A stretch of 64,000 bases of DNA from Rhizobium altiplani (GTDB lineage Bacteria > Pseudomonadota > Alphaproteobacteria > Rhizobiales > Rhizobiaceae): assembly GCF_001542405.1 (NCBI RefSeq), contig NZ_LNCD01000106.1, positions 186,001 to 250,000 of the forward strand, in the 5' to 3' direction. Of this stretch, positions 51,488 to 59,845 are shown in pieces (position 1 is the stretch's first letter; every line of letters starts with the position of its first letter). The notes under the pieces were generated by a model. It had not been told where the DNA came from. It worked only from the letters and a program-made list of their open reading frames with translations, and searched no databases. A program made the position numbers and the translations under genes.

Positions 51488-52306
51488 TTAGCCGGCAAGC
51501 TCTTCGGCGCGCTTGCGCGCTGCCGCGAGGGCCTTGTCGAAAAGAGGCTGCATCGCGTCCTCGGCCATCAGGACCGAAAGCGCGGCGGCGGTCGTGCCGC
51601 CCGGCGATGTCACGTTCTGCCGCAGCCGCGAGGCGTCGTCGGGGGACTGGTGCAAAAGCTCACCAGCCCCCGCGACCGTTTCCCGTGCAAGACGCATGGC
51701 AAGGTCCGCCTGCAAGCCAAGTTTACGGCCTGCCTCTGCCATACACTCGACGAGATAAAACACATAAGCCGGTCCGCTTCCCGACAGCGCCGTAACGGCA
51801 TCGATGTCGGCTTCGGTTGGAACCCATTCTACCGGACCGGATACACGCAAGAGAGAATGGACGTGCTCACGCTGCGCATCGGTGACGCGGGCATTGGCAA
51901 ACGCACCCGTAACACCACGACCGACCATGGCCGGGGTGTTCGGCATAGCGCGCACCATCGCAGCCTCACCGAGATGCTTTTCAAGAAACAACAGCGTCTT
52001 TCCGGCGGCGACCGACACAACGACGGTTTCTGATCCCACCGTTCCCTTGACCGGAGGCAGCACGGCATCCATCACCTGTGGCTTGACCGCCAGAAAGAGA
52101 ACGCCTGCCGTCAGCCCGGCATGAGCCGAGGTAACGTGCGTTACGCCGGCATCGTTGATTGTTTTCATCATCTGCTCGGACGGACCGGGATCGATGACGA
52201 CGATGGAAGAACCGGCCACTCCGCTCTTCAGCCAGCCAGAGAGCATTGCGCCCCCCATATTGCCGGCACCGATAAGAACGATAGGACCTGAAGATGCGGA
52301 TGACAT
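51488..52306 (-). CDS. proC: Pyrroline-5-carboxylate reductase
   Basis: 272 residues. N-terminal NAD(P) fold IVLIGAGNMGGAMLSGWLKSG, the VKPQVMDAVL region, and the C-terminal signature SGSGPAYVFYLVECMAEAGRKLGL with QNVTSPGGTTAAALSVL. It reduces 1-pyrroline-5-carboxylate to L-proline in the cytosol. ATG 52306 directly follows the stop of the ybjN-like gene, so the three genes ybjN-proC-csaA form one unit. Confidence 0.97.
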   Translation of the reverse strand: MSSASSGPIVLIGAGNMGGAMLSGWLKSGVAGSSIVVIDPGPSEQMMKTINDAGVTHVTSAHAGLTAGVLFLAVKPQVMDAVLPPVKGTVGSETVVVSVAAGKTLLFLEKHLGEAAMVRAMPNTPAMVGRGVTGAFANARVTDAQREHVHSLLRVSGPVEWVPTEADIDAVTALSGSGPAYVFYLVECMAEAGRKLGLQADLAMRLARETVAGAGELLHQSPDDASRLRQNVTSPGGTTAAALSVLMAEDAMQPLFDKALAAARKRAEELAG

Positions 52307-52807
52307 TTACGCCTCGCCGACGGTTTCGAAGAGAACCGCTTCCATGGCGCGGTTCGCCTCCATGCCCGACCAGATCACGAACTGGAACGCTTGATAGTAC
52401 GCCTCACAGGTATCGAGCGCACTAGCGAGCAAAACCTCGACCTGTCGATTGGTCGGCTCCGCACCGCCGGCAAGCAGCAGCGACTGACGGAAGATGATGA
52501 CATCTTCCTGGCGCCAAAGATCGAAGTGTCCCATCAGGACCTGGCCGTTGATCGCGGCCAAGAGCTTGGTGACCTCGTTAACGCGCTGTTCGGGAACCTT
52601 GACGTCGAAGGCGCAGCCAAGGTGCAGCGCCTCGAACTCTTCCATCCAGGAAAAGGAAACGTGGTAGTCGGCCCACTTCCCTTCAACCGTCATCGCAATT
52701 TCGTCGTCACCCGACCGCTCGAAAGACCAGTCGTTATTGGCGGCGACGTACTCGATCATGTCGACCGGGTTCGACTGACGCTCGACTTCCAATTCCATGA
52801 GGCTCAT
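52307..52807 (-). CDS. YbjN domain protein
   Basis: 166 residues from ATG 52807; the open frame reaches 52876 without support. Acidic cytosolic protein: MIEYVAANNDWSFERSGDDEIA at the start, WADYHVSFSWMEEFEALHLGC and a helical C-terminus (TNRQVEVLLASALDTCEAYYQAF). This is the YbjN/type III secretion chaperone-like fold common in alphaproteobacteria. Function unknown; its constant pairing with proC suggests no direct metabolic role that can be read. Confidence 0.88.
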   Translation of the reverse strand: MSLMELEVERQSNPVDMIEYVAANNDWSFERSGDDEIAMTVEGKWADYHVSFSWMEEFEALHLGCAFDVKVPEQRVNEVTKLLAAINGQVLMGHFDLWRQEDVIIFRQSLLLAGGAEPTNRQVEVLLASALDTCEAYYQAFQFVIWSGMEANRAMEAVLFETVGEA

Positions 52808-53079
52808 GCAGCACCTTCTTGACCGGAGTGAATGCGAACCAACTTCGTCAACGAGACACAAGGAGAACACACGCAACAGCCGGAACCACCAACCGTGATG
52901 ACCGTTGAACCACTACCAGACTTAACGCAGTCAAACCTGCCTGGAGCTTACCAACCGCTTCGAATCATCATTTAAAATCAGTGTATAACGGGCTCGGCGA
53001 CACGCCAGCCCCTGAAGGCCGTTTTAGGGAACGGCACTGTGGAAAGCTTTTCGGGTTTAGATTCAGAAGGAGGGTTTAA
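52808..53079. other. Intergenic region upstream of the ybjN-like gene
   Basis: 272 bases, no gene seen apart from the short ORF that begins at 53080. A perfect GCCGTT/AACGGC inverted repeat lies near 53020-53035. The promoter of ybjN-proC-csaA is expected on the minus strand. Confidence 0.45.
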
Positions 53080-53142
53080 ATGACTCTGCCCATTGATCTT
53101 TTTGGCAGTGTCCACAGGTGGATAACCGCACCTGGTTTTTAG
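53080..53142 (+). CDS. Candidate small ORF with a strong ribosome site
   Basis: ATG 53080 has AGAAGGAGGG six bases upstream, one of the best ribosome sites in the window, and encodes only 20 residues (MTLPIDLFGSVHRWITAPGF). It is followed by a strong hairpin (53149-53182). No larger gene follows on this strand. It may be a small protein, a leader peptide or the coding part of a dual-function RNA; translation is unproven. Confidence 0.45.
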   Translation: MTLPIDLFGSVHRWITAPGF

Positions 53143-53148
53143 GCCGCA

Positions 53149-53182
53149 GCCGCGGTGTGTCTCATAAAGGTCACACCACGGC
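53149..53182. terminator. Hairpin between the small ORF and convergent ubiK
   Basis: GCCGCGGTGTG (53149-53159) pairs with CACACCACGGC (53172-53182) with one C-A mismatch around a 12-base loop. No T-tract follows on the plus strand. It sits between two convergent reading frames, so a role in transcript ends is likely but not shown. Confidence 0.4.
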
Positions 53183-53199
53183 CTGTCTCACAACGGGAA

Positions 53200-53460
53200 T
53201 TACTTGCCCTTGGCCGCAAGCTTCTCTTCAAGGGCGGCGATCCGCGCAAGCAGCGCATCATTTTCATCGCGCGCCTTGATCGCCATTTCGCGTACGACCT
53301 CGAATTCCTCGCGCTTCACGATGTCGAGCGTATTGAGCCAGCGCTCCGCCTGCGCATTGAAGGCTGTCTCGATTTCCTTGCGCACACCCTGGGCAGCGCC
53401 GGCCGCATCCGTCATCAGCTTGGCGAACTCGTCCATGATGCGGTTTGCTCCAGTCGTCAT
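53200..53460 (-). CDS. ubiK: Accessory factor UbiK family protein (BMFP/YqiC)
   Basis: 86 residues. NRIMDEFAKLMTDAAGAAQG at the start and a C-terminal heptad-like helix (DENDALLARIAALEEKLAAK) match the small membrane-fusogenic UbiK/BMFP family. In E. coli UbiK helps ubiquinone synthesis as a trimer with UbiJ in the Ubi complex; in Brucella the homologue is called BMFP. The C-terminal coiled coil is the trimer part. Divergent from lgt. Confidence 0.88.
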   Translation of the reverse strand: MTTGANRIMDEFAKLMTDAAGAAQGVRKEIETAFNAQAERWLNTLDIVKREEFEVVREMAIKARDENDALLARIAALEEKLAAKGK

Positions 53461-53770
53461 GGCGATTTTCTCCCTTTGCTATAGACCAGTTAGGGCCACT
53501 TCGGCCCCTCAAGAATGAGGTAGGGCTTCGCCGCGGAGGATGCAAGCGGTTTGCTCTGGATAAGCCAGCCGGCGGCCTCTGATCGCCAACAATCGACTTG
53601 ACCGCTCTTGATCGCAGCGCCATCTTCCGCCCACATCAAGCTCGGCGCGCCTTCAGAAAGTCGCAAAGGACGCCTTGAACTGAACCGCGTCAGACGCCCG
53701 ATTCCATATTCCGGGCTTTGCGCCACCGAATGGGACAACCTTGCCGACAGCAGCCAACTACGTGGCGATC
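53461..53770. other. Divergent intergenic region between ubiK and lgt
   Basis: 310 bases. A GGGCC/GGCCC hairpin lies near 53495-53512. A minus-strand open frame of 82 codons (53490-53738) has no ribosome site and no recognised family; I do not call it. Confidence 0.4.
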
Positions 53771-54622
53771 ATGCCGTTCCCCGAGATCGACCCGATCGCC
53801 TTTTCGCTCGGCCCCCTCTCAATTCACTGGTACGGACTTGCCTATGTCGCCGGCATCATGCTCGGCTGGTACTACGCGCGTCAGATCGCCGGGAACAACA
53901 AGCTGTGGCCGGGCGACGTGTCCCCGATCACCAAGGTGCAACTGGACGATTTCATCATCTGGGTCGCGCTCGGCATCGTCCTCGGCGGCCGCATCGGCTA
54001 CATCCTCTTCTACGACATGCCTGCTGTCATCGAGAGCCCGATCCGGGCGATACAGATATGGAATGGCGGCATGTCCTTCCACGGCGGCCTGACGGGCACC
54101 ACCATCGCGATGATCGTCTTCGCGCGGCGCAACAGCATACCGATCTGGAGCCTGTTCGATATTGTCGCAGCAGTCGTCCCGATCGGCCTGTTCTGCGGCC
54201 GCGTCGCCAACTTCATCAATGGTGAGCTTTGGGGGCGCTTGACCGATGTGCCTTGGGGCATGGTTTTCTGTAACCAATATATCGAGCGGGCCGACGGTTA
54301 CTGCCCCGGCGGCGACTTTGTTCGCCACCCCAGCCAGCTCTACGAGGCAGGTCTGGAGGGCATCGTGCTCCTCCTGGTTCTCGCCATGCTGATCTACGGC
54401 TTCCGCGCACTGAAGACCCCTGGCTTCGTCACCGGCGTTTTCGTCTGCGGCTACGCGCTTTCCCGCATTTTCGTCGAATTCTTCCGCGAACCGGATGCCC
54501 AGCTGGGCTACCTGCTGGGCACCAATTGGCTCACCATGGGCATGCTGCTTTCCACGCCGATGGTATTGCTGGGAATCTGGGCCATGCTTCGCGCTCGCCG
54601 TCAGGCTGCCCTGCAGCACTGA
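53771..54622 (+). CDS. lgt: Prolipoprotein diacylglyceryl transferase
   Basis: 283 residues from ATG 53771; a TTG at 53741 opens the frame ten codons earlier. Seven membrane helices. LSIHWYGLAYVAGIMLGWYYA, the GGMSFHGGLTGTTIA loop and the signature FCGRVANFINGELWGR are diagnostic. It adds diacylglycerol from phosphatidylglycerol to the lipobox Cys of prolipoproteins, the first step of lipoprotein maturation; lipoproteins at 57878 and 59846 are substrates by their lipoboxes. Starts an operon with the MidA-like gene 25 bases downstream. Confidence 0.96.
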   Translation: MPFPEIDPIAFSLGPLSIHWYGLAYVAGIMLGWYYARQIAGNNKLWPGDVSPITKVQLDDFIIWVALGIVLGGRIGYILFYDMPAVIESPIRAIQIWNGGMSFHGGLTGTTIAMIVFARRNSIPIWSLFDIVAAVVPIGLFCGRVANFINGELWGRLTDVPWGMVFCNQYIERADGYCPGGDFVRHPSQLYEAGLEGIVLLLVLAMLIYGFRALKTPGFVTGVFVCGYALSRIFVEFFREPDAQLGYLLGTNWLTMGMLLSTPMVLLGIWAMLRARRQAALQH

Positions 54623-54647
54623 TCGCAGCCGGACAGGAGGGGCATTC

Positions 54648-55748
54648 ATGAGCACCGCGCTCGGTGAGAAGATCAAGGCTATCATTCAGGCGAACGGCCC
54701 GATCAGCGTCACGGACTTTTTTTCGCTGTGCCTCGCCGACCCCGAACATGGCTACTACAGGACCCGCGAGCCTTTTGGCCGCACAGGTGACTTCGTGACT
54801 GCACCCGAGGTAAGCCAGCTTTTTGGCGAGATGATCGGCGTCTTCATCGTCCATGCCTGGCAGCGACACGGGACGCCCAAAGGTGTCCGTCTCATCGAAA
54901 TCGGTCCCGGTCGCGGCACGATGATGTCGGATATGCTGCGCGTCATTTCCCGTATCGCGCCGCCGCTTTTCGGAGACATGACCGTGCACCTCGTCGAGAC
55001 AAGCGAGCGGCTGCGCGACATCCAGCAGGAGACGCTGGTGTCCCACGGCGACAAGGTCAGCTGGCATCAGGGCTTCGATGAAGTCCCGCCGGGATTCTCG
55101 CTTGTCGCGGCAAATGAGTTGTTCGATGCGATTCCGATCCGTCAGTTCGTGCGGACGCCGGCGGGCTTCCGCGAGCGGATGGTGGGCGTCGACGCAGCAG
55201 GCGAACTGACATTCGGCGCCGGCGTGGCCGGGATCGATTCAAGCCTCCTCCCCTGGCCGGAAGAGGACGTACTCCCGGGAACAATCTTCGAAGTCTCGCC
55301 GGCGCGCCAGTCGGTGATGCTATCGATCTGCGATCGCCTGAAAGAACATGGCGGGACGCTTGTCGCCATTGACTATGGGCACGTTGTGAGTGGCTACGGC
55401 GACACGCTGCAGGCGGTGCGCATGCATGAGTATGATCCGCCGCTGGCGCATCCCGGTGAAGCGGACCTGACGAGCCACGTCGATTTCCAGGCATTGGCAC
55501 AGACCGCCACTGCGGCCGGGGTCCACGTCAACGGCATGCTTCACCAGGGCGATTTTCTCGTCGGCCTCGGCATTCTCGATCGCGCTGCCGCGCTTGGCCG
55601 GGATCGAGCACCACATACGCAGCAAATCATCCAGACCGCAGTCGACCGACTGGCCGGCGAAGGTGAAGGGCGTATGGGCGAACTCTTCAAGGTGCTGGCG
55701 GTCTCGCACCCGACGGTGGATTTGATGCCCTTCCGTTCGGTGGATTGA
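54648..55748 (+). CDS. SAM-dependent methyltransferase, MidA/NDUFAF7 family
   Basis: 366 residues from ATG 54648 (CAGGAGGGG upstream). TDFFSLCLADPEHGYYRTREPFGRTGDFVTAPEVSQLFGEM is the family N-terminus; the SAM-binding loop is RLIEIGPGRGTMMSDML, and LVAANELFDAIPIRQFV lies in the catalytic core. The mitochondrial homologue methylates an arginine of complex I subunit NDUFS2, so a role in NADH dehydrogenase assembly is plausible but inferred. The order lgt-midA-pgeF is common in alphaproteobacteria. Confidence 0.92.
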   Translation: MSTALGEKIKAIIQANGPISVTDFFSLCLADPEHGYYRTREPFGRTGDFVTAPEVSQLFGEMIGVFIVHAWQRHGTPKGVRLIEIGPGRGTMMSDMLRVISRIAPPLFGDMTVHLVETSERLRDIQQETLVSHGDKVSWHQGFDEVPPGFSLVAANELFDAIPIRQFVRTPAGFRERMVGVDAAGELTFGAGVAGIDSSLLPWPEEDVLPGTIFEVSPARQSVMLSICDRLKEHGGTLVAIDYGHVVSGYGDTLQAVRMHEYDPPLAHPGEADLTSHVDFQALAQTATAAGVHVNGMLHQGDFLVGLGILDRAAALGRDRAPHTQQIIQTAVDRLAGEGEGRMGELFKVLAVSHPTVDLMPFRSVD

Positions 55749-55843
55749 CAGCGCGAGCGCCGCTGGGCCAACATCCGCGGCAATCGACCAGGCATTGCCA
55801 TCCAGTAAGGCGCACAAGCATTCAAGCAATTTTGGAAGTTCTA

Positions 55844-56638
55844 ATGACGCAAGCAGCATCTCCGGCACCGATCCAAAGCGCGCTGCTGAAAGAGGCAACC
55901 GGTGACGCAATTCTCCATGGCTACTTCACCCGGCAAGGCGGCGTTTCGGACGGCATTTATCGCGGCCTGAATGTCGGCCTCGGCTCGCACGATGAGCGCG
56001 AGAAGGTTCAGGAGAATCGCCGCCGCGTGGCTAGCTGGTTTGAATTGCCTGTCGAGCGTCTCGCTACTGTGCACCAGGTACACTCTCCCGATGTGGTCGT
56101 CGTCGACAGGAACTATAACGGCTCCCGCCCCTCAGCGGATGCGTTGGTAACGGCAACTCCGGGCATAGCGCTCGGGGTGCTGGCTGCCGATTGTGGGCCA
56201 ATCCTCTTCGCCGATTCGGAAAACGGTGTCATTGGCGCCGCTCATGCAGGTTGGAAGGGTGCCCTTACCGGTGTTTTGGAAAACACGATCGACACGATGG
56301 TCCAGCTTGGCGCGAAGCGCGAAGCCATCGTTGCCTGCCTCGGCCCATCGATCAGCCAGGCGAGCTACGAGGTTGGGCCGGAATTTGTGGAACGCTTTGT
56401 CGCTCAGGATCCATCTTACGAGCGCTATTTCGTGCCATCAGGAAAGCCTGAACACGCGATGTTCGACCTCCCTGCCCTGACGATCGACCGGCTGCGAGCC
56501 GCCGGCATCCGCGCAGAAAGCCTTGGGCTCTGCACCTATCCCGATGCCGAGCGTTTCTTCTCGTACCGCCGGACCACACATAACAAAGAGCCGGACTACG
56601 GTCGGCAGATTTCTGCAATCGCAATCAGGGAGATTTGA
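55844..56638 (+). CDS. pgeF: Peptidoglycan editing factor PgeF (laccase-domain protein)
   Basis: 264 residues from ATG 55844. HGYFTRQGGVSDGIYRGLNVGLGSHD, the metal-site His in TVHQVHSPDVV, VLAADCGPILFAD with the active Cys, AHAGWKGALTGVLENT and the C-terminal ESLGLCTYPDAERFFSYRRT are all diagnostic. PgeF/YlmD proteins remove wrongly placed L-Ser from peptidoglycan precursors; some also show purine nucleoside activity. The gap to midA is 95 bases. It precedes an M24 gene by 5 bases. Confidence 0.95.
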   Translation: MTQAASPAPIQSALLKEATGDAILHGYFTRQGGVSDGIYRGLNVGLGSHDEREKVQENRRRVASWFELPVERLATVHQVHSPDVVVVDRNYNGSRPSADALVTATPGIALGVLAADCGPILFADSENGVIGAAHAGWKGALTGVLENTIDTMVQLGAKREAIVACLGPSISQASYEVGPEFVERFVAQDPSYERYFVPSGKPEHAMFDLPALTIDRLRAAGIRAESLGLCTYPDAERFFSYRRTTHNKEPDYGRQISAIAIREI

Positions 56639-56643
56639 GCGGT

Positions 56644-57795
56644 ATGGCCTTGCACTTCGACCGACCCGAATTCGCCGTCCGCCTCGCGCGTCTGACAGAC
56701 AAGATGCGCGAAGAGAAGCTGGATGCCCTGCTGCTGTTTGCCCAGGAAAGCATGTACTGGCTGACCGGCTACGACACCTTCGGCTACTGCTTCTTCCAAA
56801 CGCTTGTCGTCAAGGCCGACGGGACGATGGCGCTGATCACGCGCTCTGCCGACCTGCGTCAGGCGAAACACACCTCCATTCTGGAAAACGTGCAAGTCTG
56901 GGTCGACCGCGTAAATGCCGATCCGACCGTCGACCTTCGGAACCTGCTGGTCGAGATGGATCTGCTCGGAGCCAGGATCGGCGTCGAATACGACACCCAT
57001 GGCATGACGGGCCGCGTAGCCCGGATGCTCGACGCGCAGTTGACGTCCTTCGGCCAGATCGTCGACGCGTCCTATCTCGTCAGCCGCCTGAGACTGATCA
57101 AGAGCCCAGCCGAAGTCGCCTATGTTGAACGCGCTGCTGTATTGGCCGACGATGCGCTTGATGCGGCACTCGCGCTGACCAATCCCGGCGCAGACGAAGC
57201 GGATATTCTGGCCGCGATGCAGGGCGCCGTTTTTGCCGGTGGTGGCGACTATTCCGCGAACGAATTCATCATCGGCTCTGCCGAGGACGCCCTGCTTTGC
57301 CGCTACAAGGCCGGCCGCCGCAAGCTCGATACCAACGACCAGTTGACGCTCGAATGGGCAGGCGCCTACGCGCACTACCATGCGGGAATGATGCGTACCG
57401 TCGTCATCGGCGAACCGAGCTATCGCCATCGCGAACTCTACAACGCCTGCTTCGAAACCATCCAGGCAATCGAAACGGTATTGAGGCCGGGCCGCAGCTT
57501 CGGCGACGTCTTCGATATGCATGCGAAAATCATGGACGAGCGCGGCCTGTCGCGCCATCGCCTCAATGCCTGCGGCTACTCGCTGGGCGCCCGTTTCTCG
57601 CCATCCTGGATGGAGCATCAGATGTTCCATGTCGGTAATCCGCAAGCAATCGAACCGAACATGTCGCTCTTCGTGCACATGATCATCATGGATTCCGACA
57701 CGGGAACTGCGATGACCCTCGGGCAGACTTATCTCACGACGGACAACACACCCCGCGCGCTTTCCCGCCACTCTCTGGATTTCATCAACGTCTGA
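56644..57795 (+). CDS. M24 (creatinase/aminopeptidase P fold) family protein lacking the usual metal ligands
   Basis: 383 residues from ATG 56644 (GGGAG upstream). An N-terminal creatinase-like domain (MREEKLDALLLFAQESMYWLTGYDT) is followed by the pita-bread domain from about 150. Where Xaa-Pro peptidases place their Asp-Asp-His-Glu-Glu metal set, this reads LEWAGAYAHYHAGMMRTV, GYSLGARFSPSWMEHQMF and TLGQTYLTT, so the cluster seems lost, as in creatinase or ectoine hydrolase-like (DoeA) enzymes. Probably a C-N hydrolase on a small compound; substrate unknown. Same strand, 5 bases after pgeF. Confidence 0.88.
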   Translation: MALHFDRPEFAVRLARLTDKMREEKLDALLLFAQESMYWLTGYDTFGYCFFQTLVVKADGTMALITRSADLRQAKHTSILENVQVWVDRVNADPTVDLRNLLVEMDLLGARIGVEYDTHGMTGRVARMLDAQLTSFGQIVDASYLVSRLRLIKSPAEVAYVERAAVLADDALDAALALTNPGADEADILAAMQGAVFAGGGDYSANEFIIGSAEDALLCRYKAGRRKLDTNDQLTLEWAGAYAHYHAGMMRTVVIGEPSYRHRELYNACFETIQAIETVLRPGRSFGDVFDMHAKIMDERGLSRHRLNACGYSLGARFSPSWMEHQMFHVGNPQAIEPNMSLFVHMIIMDSDTGTAMTLGQTYLTTDNTPRALSRHSLDFINV

Positions 57796-57877
57796 GACAA
57801 GAATCCGGAATTGACACAGACCGGCACCGGCCTTCATAAAGTGCATGGGGCCGGCACTGGGAAGGATGTAACGAGGG

Positions 57878-58708
57878 ATGACGCGAGTCGCGACTGCGCC
57901 AGTGCTCCTTGCCTGCTTTGCCCTAACCGCCTGCAACACCACCGACGCCTTGGTCCCGCTGGTCGACATCGGCGATTCCTCACCAAACATGCGCTCATCG
58001 CCGGTAACGCAGGGCGACGTGGAACGCATGGCAGGAACCCAGCCCCGCCAGCAGGCCTTTGCCGCCCAGCAGCGGTCGAACGGATATCATCCCGCCTACA
58101 GCCAGGCGAGCTATCGTCAAGGTTCAGGCGCACCGCCTACCACGATGGAAGCCCAGGCGATGGCCTTGGAAAGCGATATGCGCTCGCCGGCATCCTCCGT
58201 GCCAATCAAGGCGCAGACCCTGCCGGAGCCAATATCCAACGCCCAGGCCGAGGAAGAAGACATGGTGGAAGCGCCCGCTCGCGAACCGCCTAGACAGCAA
58301 ACCCAGACTGCCATGCTGAATACGAGTTCGTCCTCGGCAGGTGAGACGACCGTCCGCTTCCTTCCGATCATCGGGGCACCGGTTCAGGCGGTTACACCGC
58401 TTTCGCGCCAACTCGGAGCGGAGGCCCGCTCGCACGGCCTTTCCATCAAGAGCTCGAACGACAGCTCAAGCGCCTACATTCTGAAGGGATACCTCTCCGC
58501 CTTTTCCGACAGCGGCAAGGTCACCGTGGTCTATGTCTGGGATATTCTCGATGGCAGCGGCGCGCGCCTGCACCGCATCCAGGGACAGGAAAGCGTACCC
58601 TCGGAGGCGCAGGATCCCTGGGCCGGCGTTCCCGCCTCGGTTATGCAGCAAATCGCCTCGAAAACCATCACCGACTTCTCAACGTGGCGCGATGCTCGCG
58701 GCGGTTAA
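57878..58708 (+). CDS. Lipoprotein with disordered Ser/Pro-rich region
   Basis: 276 residues. Lipobox FALTACNTTD with Cys19 as the lipidated residue. Residues about 30-155 are rich in Ser, Gln, Pro and Ala and look disordered. A folded C-terminal domain follows (about 160-270): VRFLPIIGAPVQAVTPLSRQLGAEARSHGL, then AYILKGYLSAFSDSGKVTVVYVWDILD. I do not recognise a named family; it occurs upstream of prs. Anchored to a membrane and facing the periplasm. Confidence 0.87.
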   Translation: MTRVATAPVLLACFALTACNTTDALVPLVDIGDSSPNMRSSPVTQGDVERMAGTQPRQQAFAAQQRSNGYHPAYSQASYRQGSGAPPTTMEAQAMALESDMRSPASSVPIKAQTLPEPISNAQAEEEDMVEAPAREPPRQQTQTAMLNTSSSSAGETTVRFLPIIGAPVQAVTPLSRQLGAEARSHGLSIKSSNDSSSAYILKGYLSAFSDSGKVTVVYVWDILDGSGARLHRIQGQESVPSEAQDPWAGVPASVMQQIASKTITDFSTWRDARGG

Positions 58709-58814
58709 GCCACAAGGTTTTTAGAAATATGAGCGCAGATGACGCCTTAGCCCTTGCATTCAGGAGCAAGCTGGCTAAAAAGCGCGGCTATCAGCAGGAA
58801 ATAGGCGGACCAAG

Positions 58815-59747
58815 ATGAAGGTTTTCGCAGGCAATTCGAACCGGCATCTCGCCGAAGCGATCTGCAGCTATCTCAATGTGCCTTTGGGCAAAGCCAGCGT
58901 CAGAAGATTTGCCGATCAGGAAATCTTCGTGGAAATTCAGGAAAACGTTCGCGGTGAAGACGTGTTCGTCGTCCAGTCCACGTCTTTTCCGACGAACGAC
59001 CATCTCATGGAACTGCTCATCATGATCGATGCGATGCGCCGCTCGTCCGCGCGCCGCATAACTGCGGTTCTTCCCTATTTCGGCTATGCCCGCCAGGATC
59101 GCCGTGCCTCGGGGCGCACGCCGATCTCCGCCAAGCTCGTCGCCAACCTCATAACGGAAGCCGGCGCCGATCGCGTGCTAACCCTCGATCTGCATGCAGG
59201 CCAGATCCAGGGCTTCTTCGATATTCCGACGGACAATCTCTACGCCATCCCGGTCCTGACCCGTGATATCAAGGCCAACTACGACATCAGCAACGTCATG
59301 GTGGTTTCGCCTGATGTCGGCGGCGTTGTTCGTGCCCGCGCGCTCGCCAAACGTCTCGACTGTCTCCTGGCGATCGTGGACAAGCGCCGCGACCGCCCGG
59401 GTGAATCCGAAGTCATGAACATCATCGGCGAAGTTGAAGGCAAGGACTGCCTGCTGATCGACGACATCGTCGATTCCGGCGGCACGCTCTGCAACGCAGC
59501 CGATGCGTTGCTTGCCAAAGGGGCGGCAAGCGTCACCGCCTATATTACCCACGGCGTTCTCTCGGGGGGCGCGGTCACCCGCATCACCTCGTCGAAGCTT
59601 CGCGAGCTCGTCATCACCGATTCGATCCAGCCGACGACGGCTGTCCAGTCAGCTCACAACATCCGCGTTGTGAGCACGGCGAGCTTGATCGGTGAAGCGA
59701 TCAACCGCACCAGCCAGGAAGAGTCGGTTTCCAGCCTGTTCGACTGA
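58815..59747 (+). CDS. prs: Ribose-phosphate pyrophosphokinase
   Basis: 310 residues. FAGNSNRHLAEAICSYLNVPLGKA at the start, PYFGYARQDRRASGRTPISAKLVAN, the metal-binding LTLDLHAGQIQGFFDIP and the PRPP loop LLIDDIVDSGGTLCNAA. It makes PRPP from ribose 5-phosphate and ATP for nucleotide, His and Trp synthesis. A 29-codon frame (58729-58818) overlaps its start by ATGA; see findings. Monocistronic or last of a unit with the lipoprotein gene. Confidence 0.97.
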   Translation: MKVFAGNSNRHLAEAICSYLNVPLGKASVRRFADQEIFVEIQENVRGEDVFVVQSTSFPTNDHLMELLIMIDAMRRSSARRITAVLPYFGYARQDRRASGRTPISAKLVANLITEAGADRVLTLDLHAGQIQGFFDIPTDNLYAIPVLTRDIKANYDISNVMVVSPDVGGVVRARALAKRLDCLLAIVDKRRDRPGESEVMNIIGEVEGKDCLLIDDIVDSGGTLCNAADALLAKGAASVTAYITHGVLSGGAVTRITSSKLRELVITDSIQPTTAVQSAHNIRVVSTASLIGEAINRTSQEESVSSLFD

Positions 59748-59845
59748 AGCGTTTCAAAACTTTCAACACCGCAGACGTTTGATCTTCCCCGAAAATGCAA
59801 CTTGAGCTAGGATTTGAAAAGAAATCTAGCTGCAGGGGAAGAGTC

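Noticed and set aside
52968..53126. Weak DnaA-box-like words (TTATCCACC reading minus near 53117-53125)
   Set aside because: One mismatch at a conserved position and not clustered, so not evidence for an origin.
53490..53738. 82-codon minus-strand frame upstream of ubiK
   Set aside because: No start signal and no recognised family; it spans the place where the ubiK and lgt promoters should be.
56596..58029. 477-codon minus-strand frame opposite the M24 gene
   Set aside because: Antisense shadow; low complexity, no ribosome site, and the plus-strand gene is well supported.
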